Shown here: one piece after another, positions 17,517 to 26,225 of the stretch
Layout of the letters: each line of letters starts with the position of its first letter
Position numbering within the stretch: position 1 is the stretch's first letter
Source: Planctomycetota bacterium
GTDB lineage: Bacteria > Planctomycetota > Planctomycetia > Planctomycetales > Planctomycetaceae
DNA length: 64,000 nt
Direction of reading: 5' to 3'
Assembly (NCBI GenBank): GCA_018242525.1
Contig: JAFEBS010000005.1
Location: 1 to 64,000 of the forward strand
Program-made: the position numbers and the translations under genes
The notes under the pieces: generated by a model
What the model was told of the DNA's origin: nothing
What the model saw: the letters and a program-made list of their open reading frames with translations, nothing else
The model's database searches: none

Positions 17517-20371
17517 GGTGTTTCCATTGGATACCAGGACTGGACGGTCCAACGTTCCAGATCGTCGTACGCATGCATCAACCTTGTGGGAATCCCGACG
17601 ATGTTTTTCCGAGCCACCAGGTATTCATCGACTTCCCACAGTGGAATATAGCGGGCTTCTATCTGCAGGTCCGCCATCAGTCGATGCAGCAGCCTGGTGG
17701 CGGTGGTCCAGTCGACGGTTCGCTCCAGTTCCAGCAGGATGCGGCGAGTCGGTTCCGAAAGAGTCTGCAGCGCATCGACCCGGGCGGACGACTGCATGGT
17801 CAACAGCGGCCAGATCTCCGTCAGCGGTTCGACGATCCTGGCGGTCCGATAGCAAACGTCCCAGTCGCCGTCCGGCTCGAATCGATCCAGCAGTTGAACT
17901 TCGATACCGACCCGCTTCCACTCGGCAATCATCGCCAATGCCAGTTCCCGCGTTTGCGGATCGGATGGACAGATCATTTTCAAGACGGGAAGTTCGCCCC
18001 CCAGTTGTTTTTTGGCGGTCAAGGCGAGAGCGGCAGCCAGTGCGGCATCATAATCGGACTGAGGCAACTGGCGATTGTATCCGTAGCTGTTCGTGGAACA
18101 CAGACAGGTGACCAGTCGGGCCTGAGGGCCGCTGACGCCTCGCAGGACCACATCGCGCAGCAGTCGTTCGCGCGGAATGCCATGCAGCAATGCCCGCCGG
18201 AACTGAGCATCCTGCAGGGCTCGATTCCGCGGATGAAACATCAGGAAATGCGATCGTGGCTGAACATAAGGCACGACAAAAAAACGCCCGTCGTCCTGCA
18301 ACGACTTCAGGTCCTGCAGGCTGGCCTTCGGCAATAGCGAAATCTCACCTCTCAACAGCCCCTGCAGCGCGCGATCCCACGATTCATAGCGCGTTTCCAC
18401 AACCTCATCAACACGTCGCAGCCGGGTGGAATCGGGTTGAGATCGGACTCGCACAAATGCGGTCTGCGTATCGTCAGATCGCCGGAGCGAAAACCGCTCA
18501 CGCCCGAGTTCCGCAGACTCGCCGATCGTCACGTCATTGTTGTACGAGCGTGTGGCGTCGCCGACAGCCACGGTGAATTGCCACATGGCCTCCGGACGCA
18601 GCGGCAATTGACGGAAGTTGACGCTGAATTCCGCCGAACTCTGCACGGTCACTCCATCTACAAAACCAGCCAGTCGTTCATCGTACGCCGGCGAGTCGGG
18701 ATGAATCCGGGCCATCAGCTCCGCATAGATGTCGGCCGAAGTAATCAAAGTCCGGGACTCCCAATCCGACCGCTTCAGCTTCAAGCGGAATTGAACCCGT
18801 CGGCCGAGATCGGTTGGTTCCCACGAATCAAAAAACGCCGAACGATACCGAACTCCCTGGTCTGAAATCCCGGATGGCTCGAACAATTTGATTTGAGTCA
18901 TCAGCCGGACGCGCTCCTCGGCCTCGGTGGGTATGGCTGTCGCGGTCTTTGCGTTCGCCAGATCCAGGACACCAACTTGCAGGACCTGATGGCGTTCGGT
19001 CAGTTCCCGATGTGCGTCCCTTAATCCCGCGGTTTCCGGCCAGATCCGTGCTGCTCGGTCGACCAATTGCACAGCCCGGGGCGCGTCGCGCTGCGCCGCG
19101 GCCTCGCGTGCCTGCAGCAGGACGGATGCCGCCTGTCGCATCAACTCTGTTCGCCATTTTTCGACGATGGGGTTTGTCGGATCGCGAGCGGTCAGCCGGG
19201 CGAGATAGTGCCGCGCCTGTCGAACGTCGTCGCCGCACTCGGTGATTCGCCGATCAACGACCCGACCCAACCGCGCTGAAAGCCCCGTCAGGTCGATCCC
19301 CGGCCGCCACAGGTCTTCGAGCAATCGAAGTGCCTCGTCCGTCCTTCCCTGCTCGAACTGCTGATCAGAATCCTTGAGGACTAGCCGCTGATAGACTTCA
19401 TCAAACCTGGGCCAACTGGGAAACAGCAGATCGTCTTTGCGGACTGGTTCCGGATTGGGAAAATCCTTGGGGCGTTTGAATCGCAGCTTGAACCGCACGC
19501 TGCGCAGTTCTTCCTCAAGTTCCTTGATCTCCGCGGCGATTGACACAATCGTCTTTTCGAGCACATTCAAACGCAGCTTGGAGGCGGCTGTGTTCCTGTT
19601 TTTGGGCAGATTCAGTTCATCGCGCGACTTGCGCAATCCCGCCCGTTCGTCCTCCAGCGCTTTCACCCGGCCCACCAGTTCCGCCTCGTCCGATTCCAGT
19701 TCGGACTGGATTGGCGCGAAACTTTCTTGATATCGACGGGCGACCAGCAACAACAAATCGTAGGCCAGCGGCACATTTCCCTGTTCAATCAGCCGGTCGG
19801 CGCGCCGCAGTACCAGATCTTCGTAATAGATGATGGTCTCGACAAACCTCAGTTCCACAGTGTAGTCCGGGTCAAGGCTTCCGTCTCTCAGAGTGATCTG
19901 CAGCTTGTAGTTGACGGGGCGGAGCGCATCCATTCGCTCACGCAAGGTCTCCAGTTCCTGCTTCAAGGCGGCTTCGCGGGCGTCGAGTTCTGCCGTTCGA
20001 TCGTCCCCCTTGTAGAACTGGCGAAGGCTGGCAATTTCCGCCTCTTTGTACGGCCTGTATTTGAAGGCCCGATTGTAGGTCTGCTGTGCCAGTTCGTGCT
20101 TGATCGTCAGGCGCGAGATCAAATCAGGGCGAGACGCCAGGGGCTCGATCACCAGGACATCTTCTGTCTTCAAGACCAGCCAGTCGAACGGCCTCTCTCG
20201 CAGCAGCACGTCGGCTTCCGGAAGGTCCATGCCTTTGGCAAGCGGGACCTGTTCTTCCCGTTCTCGCAACGGGGTTTCTGGTTTCGTCTCTTGAGCGACG
20301 GCAAGTGTCGCCGCGAGTTGCAGGACAAAGCAGAACCACAGGGCAACGGAGTGGTGACCCAAAGCTCGCAT
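17513..20371 (-). CDS. Coiled-coil/TPR protein with OppA-like SBP domain
   Basis: 952 aa with an excellent AGGAGG-type site (GGAAAGGAGGGG) before the ATG at 20371. Signal peptide, then a helical region to about residue 460. It contains coiled coils ('LDAREAALKQELETLRERM', 'EKTIVSIAAEIKELEEEL') and TPR-like pairs. Residues from about 480 to the end match solute-binding protein family 5 (OppA/DppA): 'WEPTDLGRRVQFRLKLKRSDW', 'MFHPRNRALQDAQFRRALLHG' and 'PLWEVDEYLVARKNIVGI'. Family 5 proteins bind peptides or similar ligands for ABC importers, but no permease or ATPase gene is near. The helical fusion and the cluster suggest a structural or sensing role in the periplasm. The gene starts 39 bases after the FHA-PQQ gene. 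Confidence 0.8.
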   Translation of the reverse strand: MRALGHHSVALWFCFVLQLAATLAVAQETKPETPLREREEQVPLAKGMDLPEADVLLRERPFDWLVLKTEDVLVIEPLASRPDLISRLTIKHELAQQTYNRAFKYRPYKEAEIASLRQFYKGDDRTAELDAREAALKQELETLRERMDALRPVNYKLQITLRDGSLDPDYTVELRFVETIIYYEDLVLRRADRLIEQGNVPLAYDLLLLVARRYQESFAPIQSELESDEAELVGRVKALEDERAGLRKSRDELNLPKNRNTAASKLRLNVLEKTIVSIAAEIKELEEELRSVRFKLRFKRPKDFPNPEPVRKDDLLFPSWPRFDEVYQRLVLKDSDQQFEQGRTDEALRLLEDLWRPGIDLTGLSARLGRVVDRRITECGDDVRQARHYLARLTARDPTNPIVEKWRTELMRQAASVLLQAREAAAQRDAPRAVQLVDRAARIWPETAGLRDAHRELTERHQVLQVGVLDLANAKTATAIPTEAEERVRLMTQIKLFEPSGISDQGVRYRSAFFDSWEPTDLGRRVQFRLKLKRSDWESRTLITSADIYAELMARIHPDSPAYDERLAGFVDGVTVQSSAEFSVNFRQLPLRPEAMWQFTVAVGDATRSYNNDVTIGESAELGRERFSLRRSDDTQTAFVRVRSQPDSTRLRRVDEVVETRYESWDRALQGLLRGEISLLPKASLQDLKSLQDDGRFFVVPYVQPRSHFLMFHPRNRALQDAQFRRALLHGIPRERLLRDVVLRGVSGPQARLVTCLCSTNSYGYNRQLPQSDYDAALAAALALTAKKQLGGELPVLKMICPSDPQTRELALAMIAEWKRVGIEVQLLDRFEPDGDWDVCYRTARIVEPLTEIWPLLTMQSSARVDALQTLSEPTRRILLELERTVDWTTATRLLHRLMADLQIEARYIPLWEVDEYLVARKNIVGIPTRLMHAYDDLERWTVQSWYPMETP

Positions 20372-20410
20372 TCATCCCCTCCTTTCCTGTGTCAGAGGCA
20401 CCACAATCTG

Positions 20411-23400
20411 TTATTGATCGCCCGCCAGATTCAATCTATACAGCGCGCCATCACAGGCGACTGCATAGGTGTCGTCGCCCAGTTTCTTCAAACCCGTCGT
20501 GAGCGCCTGCGGCACGCGCAATCGACGCGACTCTGTTCCCGCTGCAGCATCAATCGCCAGCACGGTTCCATCACGGCAGGCAATCCAAAACTTTCCATCA
20601 GTCAACAGCGGTGCCCCGGCGGGTTCCAGCCCCTTCAAAGCGAGCGACCAGCGAAGTGGCAGGTCGCGACCGTCTGACAGCAGATGCAGCGTTCCATCAC
20701 CGGTCCAGACCAGGCAGCCCGAATCCGCCGCCCAGAGGCCACGCACGGTCGCGGCAAACTGACGCTTTCCCTCCAGATCGAAGGTGCGCCAGTTGAAATG
20801 CTGCACCGTGCGCGAAGCATCGGCCACCAGCAATGCTTCGTTCCGCACGATCGGCGGAATGTCCACGGCCATTTCCAGTTGAATCTTGGCCGCTTCGGCC
20901 AGGTGCGGCACATCCGTGTTTCTGACCTGGATGCGTGTCAGCAAACCGGAATCCGTGCAAGCCAGGACTTCGGCGGCGTCCAGACGCAACAGGTGCTTCC
21001 AGGTCGCCGCCGGTCGATCACCCACCGGGGCAATCCAGTCCTGCACGGCTTTGCGGCCGGCGGTGGGAATCAGCTTCAAACGGCCGGGCAGTGGGACGAT
21101 CAACCCGTCATCCACCAGGACGGCGCCAGTCTGCACAGGTTCCTGACCCAGCTTCGCCGTCAGGTCAATTTGCCCACCGGTACCGATGATCCAGACCTGT
21201 GCGACGTCGCCATTGGCGGCCAGGAAAAATCGGCCGTCGTGCAGCGTTGACGCGGTCAGTCGTTGTTGAACGCGGGCGGGAAGTTCCAGTTCCACGGTTC
21301 CCTTCAGATCAAATCCCCCCTGCTGCAGCCGTTCCTGGGACATGACCACAACGTGGCCCGCTTCCGAAATGCCAATCGCCCCGCCGTCGCGCCCGGGTCC
21401 AACAGCCAGCAACTCTGCCCCGACCACTGTTCTCCAGGGACTGATCATGCGTTCGCGTTCCACCGACGAGAAGATGACCGCATCATGAAAGGGAAGTTTC
21501 CGCCCCACGAAGAACTGGTCGTCAATCTGCTGCAACCGCTGCGAAGCAATCCCCAACGCCAGGGAATTCGAGTCCATGCGGATTGCATCCGCGCCGATTT
21601 CAAAGCGGCGAAATGCCGAACTGGCCATCCAGAGTTGGCGGTCAGCCCCCATGGCAACATACAGCGGTGCCCGCACAACATGCTTCGCCGCCGGTTTTGC
21701 TTCAGGCTCGGGCTCAAACTTCGGTTCCGAATTCGCGGTCTCCGCCTTCGCCGAGCGACGCTTTTCAATCTCTTCGTCCTCATGGACCTGGTATTGCGCC
21801 ACGGGTGCCAATTCTTCTCTGCCGGGTTCATCCGTGACGGAAAACACAGCCAGTCGTTCTCCACTGGAGGGAACCACCAGTTGATTGCCGCGCAACACGG
21901 GTGATTCTCGGACCTGTCCCCGTACCCGGACCGATTTACCCGTCATTTCAGTCAATGCCACCTGGGGATTCCCCGCATCCCACAGTCGCAACTGCGACGA
22001 ATCCGCCTTGTCATTCACACACAGCAGCAGCAGCCTTCCCAGACCCAGCGGGGGTGCCGAGATCGAACCTGCGGCATGATCTGTAAAGGTCATGGCGGCC
22101 GGTGCCAACGGCCGCATCGACAACGCATAGATCATCGCCATTTCGCCCGGGAGAATCAGGTGCTTTCCATCCTCCGAAAGGACGGGCGGTCCGCTGACAT
22201 TCTGGGAAAATGAGATGCGTTCGGTCAGTCGGCCGGTATCCAGATCGATCCGACACAGGGATTGATCATCCGTCGGCAGATAGATCTGGCCTTCATGCAC
22301 CAATGGCGCTGAACGGGGCCGTCCCTGCAGCGTTTGTCTCCAGATCAGTTTCCCGCTGACCGGACCGCAGCACAGCAACGACCGCTGGTACGAGTCATAC
22401 AACAGCAGGCCCGGTTGAGATCCGGTGACTGTCACCGGAAAGAACGGGGCGTTGAATCCCGTCGTTCTGCGCCAGACAACTTCACCCGTCACCGAATCAA
22501 CGGCATAGCAGGCGTCCTTGGCCATGACATAGGCCACCCGGCCCAGTGACGCATCTTCTGATCGAGTGCGCGAGTGAAAGAGACTCAGGGCGGGTCGCGG
22601 ATCCAGCAGGAACGTCTCGGTGGACTCGGCAGGTCGTTCCCGGTCATCATTCACGATGACCTGTCGTTCCAGTTCGACGGCCTTTTGCAACGCTTCCTTG
22701 ACGCGTTTGTGGCTGGCGAACCCGTCATACGCCCGAACCAGCTTTTCCCGCTCGGACAAGGCCACCATCGGTTGTTTGGCGGCCAGCGCGGCGTCGATGG
22801 CCGCCATTGCATCGTCGAACAGCTTTTGTTTGCCGATCGCGATCGCGGCAGCGATGCGCGCTTCCTTAATTTTTTCCAGAACAACCGTGGGCGGTGACGC
22901 TGGATCCGCGAACCGTTCGAGCACCACCTGAGCGTCTTCAGAAACAGTCAACAATCCGGCATCGCGCGACGACTCGGCACTGCGTGCGGCCCCCAGGGCA
23001 ATTTCGCCAGCATAATGGTGAATGGTCGAATGCATCTCGGCAAAATCCGCTTCGTTTCGATGATGCGAAATCAATGCCTGCAGTTGTTCCAATCCCGTCT
23101 TCCACGCGGGGGTGGCGCCGGAAATCTCCTTTTGAACGAGCGCTCGTCCCAGGCCTCGCCGAGCTTGCTTCCGCAGCGAGTGCCCCGGATATTCCCGCTC
23201 AAACTGCTCAAACGACGCGATGGACTGGGAGTACTGCCCGTCATTCAATTCAGTCAGAGCCCGGTCATAGAGCCGCGTTGCCTGTTCACGCCCAATCAGG
23301 AACCAGAAGATTCCGGTGATCAGGATCAGGACCAGCCCCCCCAGACTCAAACCGAGCACCAGTGGCGATCGCAGGACGTCCTGCTCCCCCGGCCGGGCCC

Positions 23401-24019
23401 GCATTGTAAGTCCGGAGACTGCCGCAAGGCGAGGGCGTGTCGCAGCGGGCGGTCGCTCCTTGCGCTGCATGCCGGTCAAATGACTCGACACGAGCGGTTT
23501 CAGCGGCACGTTGGAAGCGGCATCTTCCTGTTCACCGGCTTCAAATGCTTCCAACGCCTGCGATTCAGTGTAGACAGCCCCCATATACAAGGACATGTCT
23601 TCGAGCGGATTGAGGTCTGGTTCCGGCGGTTGGGGCTCACGTTTGGAATCCCGCCGGGGCGTTGCCGGACGCCGCGTCGAATGCTCCTCTTCCGGCTCCA
23701 ACAGTTTGAACCCGGTGTCGTCTTCGGCCGCTGTTTCCTCCTGGTAATGCAAATCCAGGCTGCCGACCCGCACGACGTCTCCGGGGTGAAGTCGTGCGTG
23801 CGCAACCGAGATTCCATTGACTTCGACTCCGTCCCCCGTCGCTGCCGTCACCTCGAATTCCGACTTGTTCCACAAGATGCGGCAATGCATGGCGGCGACA
23901 TCATCTTCCGGAACGCAGATGTCGTTGAATGGTTGCCGACCGATCGTCAGAGGTTGTGTTCGCGACAACACTCGCTGTTCGACGGTTCCGTTCCCATAAC
24001 GTAATTCAAGTGAAGGCAT
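20411..24019 (-). CDS. FHA - TM - TPR - PQQ propeller protein
   Basis: 1202 aa. Residues 1-95 are an FHA domain (GR 27-28, ND 32-33, VNGISV 67-72), but the Ser of the usual S-R-x-H phosphothreonine site is Ala42 (AAMH). A disordered acidic/proline linker follows to about 215, then one transmembrane helix (219-243, LVLGLSLGGLVLILITGIFWF), TPR-like helices about 248-460 and a PQQ/WD-like propeller from about 480 to the end. The FHA end should be cytoplasmic and the propeller periplasmic, making a transenvelope link. It begins 2 bases after the stop of the zinc-ribbon ExbD gene, so the two are surely one operon. A Lys/Glu-rich insertion interrupts the propeller near residues 745-770. Confidence 0.85.
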   Translation of the reverse strand: MPSLELRYGNGTVEQRVLSRTQPLTIGRQPFNDICVPEDDVAAMHCRILWNKSEFEVTAATGDGVEVNGISVAHARLHPGDVVRVGSLDLHYQEETAAEDDTGFKLLEPEEEHSTRRPATPRRDSKREPQPPEPDLNPLEDMSLYMGAVYTESQALEAFEAGEQEDAASNVPLKPLVSSHLTGMQRKERPPAATRPRLAAVSGLTMRARPGEQDVLRSPLVLGLSLGGLVLILITGIFWFLIGREQATRLYDRALTELNDGQYSQSIASFEQFEREYPGHSLRKQARRGLGRALVQKEISGATPAWKTGLEQLQALISHHRNEADFAEMHSTIHHYAGEIALGAARSAESSRDAGLLTVSEDAQVVLERFADPASPPTVVLEKIKEARIAAAIAIGKQKLFDDAMAAIDAALAAKQPMVALSEREKLVRAYDGFASHKRVKEALQKAVELERQVIVNDDRERPAESTETFLLDPRPALSLFHSRTRSEDASLGRVAYVMAKDACYAVDSVTGEVVWRRTTGFNAPFFPVTVTGSQPGLLLYDSYQRSLLCCGPVSGKLIWRQTLQGRPRSAPLVHEGQIYLPTDDQSLCRIDLDTGRLTERISFSQNVSGPPVLSEDGKHLILPGEMAMIYALSMRPLAPAAMTFTDHAAGSISAPPLGLGRLLLLCVNDKADSSQLRLWDAGNPQVALTEMTGKSVRVRGQVRESPVLRGNQLVVPSSGERLAVFSVTDEPGREELAPVAQYQVHEDEEIEKRRSAKAETANSEPKFEPEPEAKPAAKHVVRAPLYVAMGADRQLWMASSAFRRFEIGADAIRMDSNSLALGIASQRLQQIDDQFFVGRKLPFHDAVIFSSVERERMISPWRTVVGAELLAVGPGRDGGAIGISEAGHVVVMSQERLQQGGFDLKGTVELELPARVQQRLTASTLHDGRFFLAANGDVAQVWIIGTGGQIDLTAKLGQEPVQTGAVLVDDGLIVPLPGRLKLIPTAGRKAVQDWIAPVGDRPAATWKHLLRLDAAEVLACTDSGLLTRIQVRNTDVPHLAEAAKIQLEMAVDIPPIVRNEALLVADASRTVQHFNWRTFDLEGKRQFAATVRGLWAADSGCLVWTGDGTLHLLSDGRDLPLRWSLALKGLEPAGAPLLTDGKFWIACRDGTVLAIDAAAGTESRRLRVPQALTTGLKKLGDDTYAVACDGALYRLNLAGDQ

Positions 24020-24021
24020 CG

Positions 24022-24822
24022 TTATTCGCTTTTTCCCTGACGTGATACCAGTCGAATCTTTTGCATGCCGACACTGTTGCAGGCGTCAATCACCGCGATG
24101 ACCCACCGGTGCAGAGACGTGGCGTGTGCCGAAATCAAGGCTTCGGTCTTCTGCTCTTTACGCATTTTATCCTTGAGGACATCAGCCAGGCGTGTCGGGT
24201 CGGCCACAGGCTCGTCGTCGATAAAGATCGCGTTTGTGGCGTCGATTTGGATTCGAATGGACGAGCCTTCGAGTTCTTCCAGGATCTGCAACTGTTGCGC
24301 GGCCCCTTTTTTGTCCGGATCGGGCGTCGGAACTTCAATGCTCTTCTGCAGGGCGAACGATGCGGTCACCATGAAGAATATCAGCAGCTGAAAAGTCACG
24401 TCCACCATCGGTGTCAGATCCATGTCGTCTTCGGCATTGGAACGTCGATTCAACTTCAGTGCGGGAGCCTCGTCGTCAGAGAATCCCTCTTCGTCTGAGG
24501 CCTCTTCACGATTCGTCAAATCGTCACGATCTTCTGGCGTTTCTCTGTCGGAACGCTGGGTTACAACGGGCTCTTGTGCAGAGATGCTGTCGGCGGGCGG
24601 TCCATTGGCGGCGGCCTGGCTCGCAGGTGGCAATGAGGGCTCGACTGCACTTACCGCTGCCGGATCGTCGGGGTTGTCGGTTGATGGCTGCGATTCAAAG
24701 ATGTCTTCCATCGGGACCAGGGTTTGCTGACCGCATTTGGGGCATGCCACCAGCATTCCCGCCTTGCGGCTGGTGATGCTCATGAGCCCCGAACACGACT
24801 GGCAGCGAAACCGAATCGCCAT
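24022..24822 (-). CDS. Zinc-ribbon-ExbD/TolR fusion
   Basis: 266 aa. The N-terminus is a CxxC...CxxC zinc ribbon (Cys7, Cys10, Cys27, Cys30), followed by about 100 residues of acidic, Pro/Ser-rich linker. A typical ExbD/TolR segment then starts near residue 134: 'DLTPMVDVTFQLLIFFMV', whose Asp141 is the conserved ion-pathway aspartate, and ends in a periplasmic ExbD fold ('SIRIQIDATNAIFIDDEP'). The ribbon and linker would be cytoplasmic. ExbD proteins normally have about 140 residues, so half of this protein is an extra N-terminal domain. It sits between a normal ExbD gene (47 bases upstream) and the FHA-PQQ gene (2 bases downstream). Confidence 0.9.
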   Translation of the reverse strand: MAIRFRCQSCSGLMSITSRKAGMLVACPKCGQQTLVPMEDIFESQPSTDNPDDPAAVSAVEPSLPPASQAAANGPPADSISAQEPVVTQRSDRETPEDRDDLTNREEASDEEGFSDDEAPALKLNRRSNAEDDMDLTPMVDVTFQLLIFFMVTASFALQKSIEVPTPDPDKKGAAQQLQILEELEGSSIRIQIDATNAIFIDDEPVADPTRLADVLKDKMRKEQKTEALISAHATSLHRWVIAVIDACNSVGMQKIRLVSRQGKSE

Positions 24823-24869
24823 GACACACCCATAACTGGAATTGAAATCTCAACGCAGGATACGCGAAG

Positions 24870-25343
24870 TCATTCCTGCGGCCTGTCGCCCACGCCCATG
24901 AACATCTGAGCCCCCTCCACGGATGTGATAGCCCTGGCAACCTCTTCAACGATGCCGTGCGGCACGTCTCCTTCTGCCTTGATGACGAATTTGCGGATCC
25001 CTCCGCGCGTCTTCTCTTCCACGTACGGCCGCACGTCCGCCAGTTCCGCTTCGTCGCCCTGGACATCACCCAGGACAATTCTTGGTGATTCCGCGACACT
25101 TTCGGCGGCAAAGATCGTGATGACGGCCGCCCCCAGGGAATCCACTCCGATGGCATGTTCGGCAACCGGCACATCCAGGTCCGGCTTGCCCTGCATCGTC
25201 GATGAGACCATGAAGAAGATCAACAGCAGGAACGTGACATCGATCATTGGGGTAATGTCCAACTCTCCCTGAACCGGTTTGCGCCGGTTGCCAAACGAGG
25301 CTCCGTCTTCTCCGGTAAACAGGCTGCGACTCGCCATCGGCAT
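24870..25343 (-). CDS. ExbD/TolR-type biopolymer transport protein
   Basis: 157 aa. Short cytoplasmic tail, one transmembrane helix with the conserved Asp35 in 'LDITPMIDVTFLLLIFFMV', and a periplasmic domain of about 100 residues. ExbD dimers sit inside the ExbB pentamer and convert ion flow into movement of a TonB-like partner. The periplasmic part contains 'FVIKAEGDVPHGIVEEVARAI', the usual ExbD fold signature. AGAGG lies just before the two possible ATG codons (25343 and 25337). Two different ExbD genes in one cluster imply a heterodimer, as in some TonB systems. Confidence 0.93.
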   Translation of the reverse strand: MPMASRSLFTGEDGASFGNRRKPVQGELDITPMIDVTFLLLIFFMVSSTMQGKPDLDVPVAEHAIGVDSLGAAVITIFAAESVAESPRIVLGDVQGDEAELADVRPYVEEKTRGGIRKFVIKAEGDVPHGIVEEVARAITSVEGAQMFMGVGDRPQE

Positions 25344-25388
25344 GGACCTCTTCGCGACGATACGAACTGCGACTATTGACCTCTGGAT

Positions 25389-26045
25389 TTATCGCTTCCT
25401 GGATTGAGCCGCATCCAACTCGTCCAGAAGCCGTCCGATCTGGTGCTGGACAGCGTCGGTCAGTCGTCCGATGCGAACCTGCATGGAGGAAATGCACATC
25501 ACCAGGGGGATGGCGATCATCAGTCCCACCGCCGTCGTGATCAATGCGAAGCTGATGTCCTTGGCCAACTGGCTGGGATCGACACCAGTTCGATTACTGG
25601 ACGCAATTTTGCCGAACGCAGCGATCATCCCCAGGACGGTCCCCTGCAACCCGAGCATCGGAGCCGTCTTCACCACGGTGTTGACCCACGAGATCTGATA
25701 ATCCAACTCCGACAGCACTTCTCGTTCAAAGGTCTCACCCAGCAATTGCCGCAATTTGGAGATCGGGCGTTCGCGGTGGTTCAGGGCAATCAGCATTAAT
25801 TGAGGTACCGCCTTGGCCCAGTAGGGCGGCGAATCGCACAACTCTGCGACGCCGTCGAAGTCCCGGGCCTGCAACCGCTCGCTGACCTGATTCAGAAAGT
25901 CGTCCGCCGCTGGTTGCGAACGGAACTGTTTCTGGGCGATCCGGCGAAAGACCAGGATTGTCAGGAACAGGCCGTACACTGCCGTGATGGCCTGCAGCGG
26001 GTAGATCAGGAAGCTCATGAAATCGACCAGCTTGGTCATGTCCAT
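25389..26045 (-). CDS. MotA/TolQ/ExbB-type proton channel protein
   Basis: 218 aa with three transmembrane helices, about residues 10-32, 125-150 and 166-190. The conserved core 'APMLGLQGTVLGMIAAF' precedes a TM3 of the form 'ALITTAVGLMIAIPLVM', as in ExbB/TolQ. The large cytoplasmic loop between TM1 and TM2 is present, so topology matches the family. It should form the stator channel for the two ExbD proteins encoded downstream at 45 and 47 base gaps. It has a GGAG site about 10 bases before the start. A perfect 8-bp hairpin (26086-26109) lies in its 5' leader. Confidence 0.93.
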   Translation of the reverse strand: MDMTKLVDFMSFLIYPLQAITAVYGLFLTILVFRRIAQKQFRSQPAADDFLNQVSERLQARDFDGVAELCDSPPYWAKAVPQLMLIALNHRERPISKLRQLLGETFEREVLSELDYQISWVNTVVKTAPMLGLQGTVLGMIAAFGKIASSNRTGVDPSQLAKDISFALITTAVGLMIAIPLVMCISSMQVRIGRLTDAVQHQIGRLLDELDAAQSRKR

Positions 26046-26085
26046 GGGCAGGTTGCTCCGGGAGAATCAGGTTTTGGGAAATGGG

Positions 26086-26109
26086 AATTCGCCGGGCGCG
26101 AGGCGAATT
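26086..26109. repeat. Perfect hairpin inside the Exb-like operon
   Basis: AATTCGCC (26086-26093) pairs with GGCGAATT (26102-26109) across an 8-base loop. It lies in the 180-base gap between the TonB-like gene and the exbB-like gene, the only sizeable gap in this gene run. It could tune expression of the downstream genes or stabilise a processed transcript. There is no T-tract on the minus strand, so a terminator is unlikely. Confidence 0.55.
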
Positions 26110-26225
26110 GAAGCTCAGTATATCGAGCCTTGTCGACTCTCGGTACTCGCTGCGAGATTGGGATTTTGAGCGACTTCAGCGTGCCATCCGACGGCCCGCC
26201 TTGCAAACCCTTTGACCACGGGCTG

